Of a DNA stretch of 64,000 nt, positions 63,180 to 64,000 are shown piece by piece. A program made the translations under genes and the position numbers. Each line of letters opens with the position of its first letter. Position 1 is the first letter of the stretch. The stretch is from positions 1-64,000 of the forward strand of contig CACZZZ010000011.1 in NCBI GenBank assembly GCA_902785825.1, written 5' to 3'. The DNA comes from an uncultured Bacteroidia bacterium. GTDB lineage: Bacteria > Bacteroidota > Bacteroidia > Bacteroidales > UBA932. The notes under the pieces are model-generated. The model was not told the origin of the DNA and made no database searches. It saw only the letters and a program-made list of their open reading frames with translations.

Positions 63180-63475
63180 TTACTGAACTTTCTTTGCCCA
63201 GAAAAGCGTGTAGTATGCTGAATCGTTGATAGAGATAGCTCCGGTGGCACCACCAGGGGCTGTAGTCACGCGGACACCAGCCGCCTTACCGTAAAGGGCT
63301 GTACCCAGGGTAGGGGAAGCGGTGGCCATAAGGCTCTCGGAGTTGACGGTGCTGACAGCGTAACCGAGCTTCTTCTCGTCCTTGCGGATACCGAGAGCGG
63401 TCACGACAGTACGTTCAAGCATCTCTGAGTCTTCCTCCAGGACGATGTCAACATTGCCGCCGTTCCAGGTGATTT
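63180..63475 (-). pseudogene. SusC/RagA remnant (plug-domain fragment)
   Basis: The minus-strand frame reads WNGGNVDIVLEEDSEM, then ERTVVTALGIRKDEKKLGYA, then GTALYGKAAGVRVTTAPGG, the end of the SusC carboxypeptidase-like domain and the start of the plug. It lacks a signal peptide, the rest of the plug and the whole barrel. After GAISIN the homology stops and an unrelated end DSAYYTLFWAKKVQ runs to the stop, followed directly by a terminator. The upstream boundary is near 63475. Only an internal ATG at 63422 is available. This looks like a deletion scar of a former SusC/SusD locus. Confidence 0.75.
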
Positions 63476-63529
63476 GACGAAAAAATTGGAAGATATATTT
63501 AAAAATTTGTTATATTCGCGTTCTGATTT

Positions 63530-63602
63530 GGGGTATTAGCTCAGCTGGTAGAGCGCCAGGTTCGCAATCTGGAGGTCAGGAGTTCGATCCTCCTATGCTC
63601 CA
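63530..63602 (+). tRNA. tRNA-Ala (anticodon CGC)
   Basis: The acceptor is GGGGTAT with ATGCTCC, including the G3.U70 identity pair of alanine tRNAs. The anticodon stem CCAGG/TCTGG encloses TTCGCAA, with anticodon CGC. The T arm is AGGAG-TTCGATC-CTCCT and the discriminator is A. No CCA is encoded. A near-consensus TATATTCG (63511-63518) precedes it. Confidence 0.93.
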
Positions 63603-63608
63603 CGACGA

Positions 63609-63648
63609 GGGGGTAATAATTTGAATTTACTACCCCCGTATTTTTTTA
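63609..63648 (+). terminator. Terminator after tRNA-Ala
   Basis: GGGGGTA (63609-63615) pairs with TACCCCC (63631-63637), extended by inner A/T pairs, followed by a T-run at 63641-63647. Confidence 0.8.
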
Positions 63649-63659
63649 TCTTAATGCTT

Positions 63660-64000
63660 ATGAGAACTGCGAGAATTCAAGTTTATGGACTGATATGTTC
63701 CATCATATTAGCCTGTGTATTATCGTCTTGCGGCAGCCAGGTCAAGCAGGCTGACGCGCTTGTCTCAGAGAGCGGCACCCCTGTCGGGATGGTTGTGGAG
63801 TACAGTTCACCTATCGACAAAAACACCGTGGACATCGAATCTTTCCAAGTCCCCGCTTGGAACATCCGTAGTTACTTCGTGTCAAACTCAAACCCTCTTA
63901 AAAAGATAAAAGGGGAAAAATTGTCCGACGGTGGACGTTATGTGGTTATATTCCTGGAACCGGAAGCTAAGACAAGTCTGCCCGACAAACTGGAGATTGT
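63660..64000 (+). CDS. Start of a lipoprotein gene (truncated by the window)
   Basis: The frame is open to the right edge. The ATG at 63660 (another at 63654 is in frame) begins a lipoprotein signal ending VLSSC (Cys24). The next 90 residues (SGTPVGMVVEYSSPIDKNTV, then FQVPAWNIRSYFV, GRYVVIFLEPE) look like the Ig-like N-terminal domain found before alpha/beta hydrolases such as EstA-type esterases. The catalytic part is outside the window, so the enzyme call is weak. Confidence 0.55.
   Translation, partial: MRTARIQVYGLICSIILACVLSSCGSQVKQADALVSESGTPVGMVVEYSSPIDKNTVDIESFQVPAWNIRSYFVSNSNPLKKIKGEKLSDGGRYVVIFLEPEAKTSLPDKLEI

Overview
The window looks like a chromosomal segment of an anaerobic member of the Bacteroidales (Bacteroidota) with a fairly GC-rich genome. 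The evidence is a complete SusC/SusD pair plus a SusC remnant, Bacteroidota promoters (TTG about 20 bp upstream of TAnnTTTG), and few Shine-Dalgarno sequences. Many proteins are SPII lipoproteins, families largely confined to Bacteroidota are present (DUF4301, DUF3863, plug-less outer-membrane barrels), and a full-length pyruvate:ferredoxin oxidoreductase sits near a small 2[4Fe-4S] ferredoxin. No prophage, complete insertion sequence or CRISPR array was seen.

Layout. 1-3.7 kb: start of a minus-strand gene with a textbook promoter, an Rpn-type PD-(D/E)XK nuclease, a flavin reductase, and a large protein with a TerD-like C-terminus. 3.7-7.9 kb: minus-strand operon parE - plsC-like - fadD-like. 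8-12.3 kb: DUF1573 protein, ferredoxin, double-domain M16 protease. 12.3-14.7 kb: NfeD-like / flotillin / XRE-regulator operon behind a promoter flanked by a 14-bp inverted repeat. 14.8-17 kb: two translationally coupled exported proteins. 17-21.5 kb: fabD and nifJ (PFOR). 21.5-22.6 kb: tRNA-Arg(CCG), a gene scrap, and a small outer-membrane barrel. 22.6-29.3 kb: minus-strand WYL regulator / S9 peptidase / outer-membrane barrel, and DUF362 protein / lipoprotein. 29.4-32.8 kb: a Na/Pi cotransporter that carries a PhoU-like domain and an OmpR/PhoB-type winged helix in one chain, then DUF4301. 32.9-37.5 kb: DUF554, C69 dipeptidase, DUF3737 beta-helix, MATE transporter. 37.7-42.7 kb: an isolated SusC/SusD pair. 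42.7-50.8 kb: FAD oxidoreductase, FMN-binding protein, then a plus-strand series (hydrolase, IMPase, HD, GDPD, GH38). 50.8-63.1 kb: GHL10-like lipoprotein, tRNA cluster Val(CAC)-Pro(AGG)-Ser(CGA) with a duplicated tRNA-Ser 3' end, FKBP, SAD editing protein, esterase, DUF3863, VanX-like dipeptidase and two GH78 rhamnosidases in one operon. 63.1-64 kb: deletion-scarred SusC remnant, tRNA-Ala(CGC), and the start of a lipoprotein.

How the genes fit together. Central metabolism and envelope genes (PFOR, ferredoxin, FabD, PlsC, FadD, M16, flotillin) surround an accessory half devoted to plant and host glycan breakdown (GH78 x2, GH38, GHL10, esterase, DUF3863). In that half the only uptake pair lies about 14 kb or more from most of the enzymes. 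A SusC scar sits directly upstream of the rhamnosidase operon, which suggests a once complete polysaccharide-utilisation locus.

The strongest candidate for an undescribed system is the transporter-PhoU-winged-helix fusion at 29373-31322. It reads as a membrane-bound phosphate sensor able to bind DNA directly.
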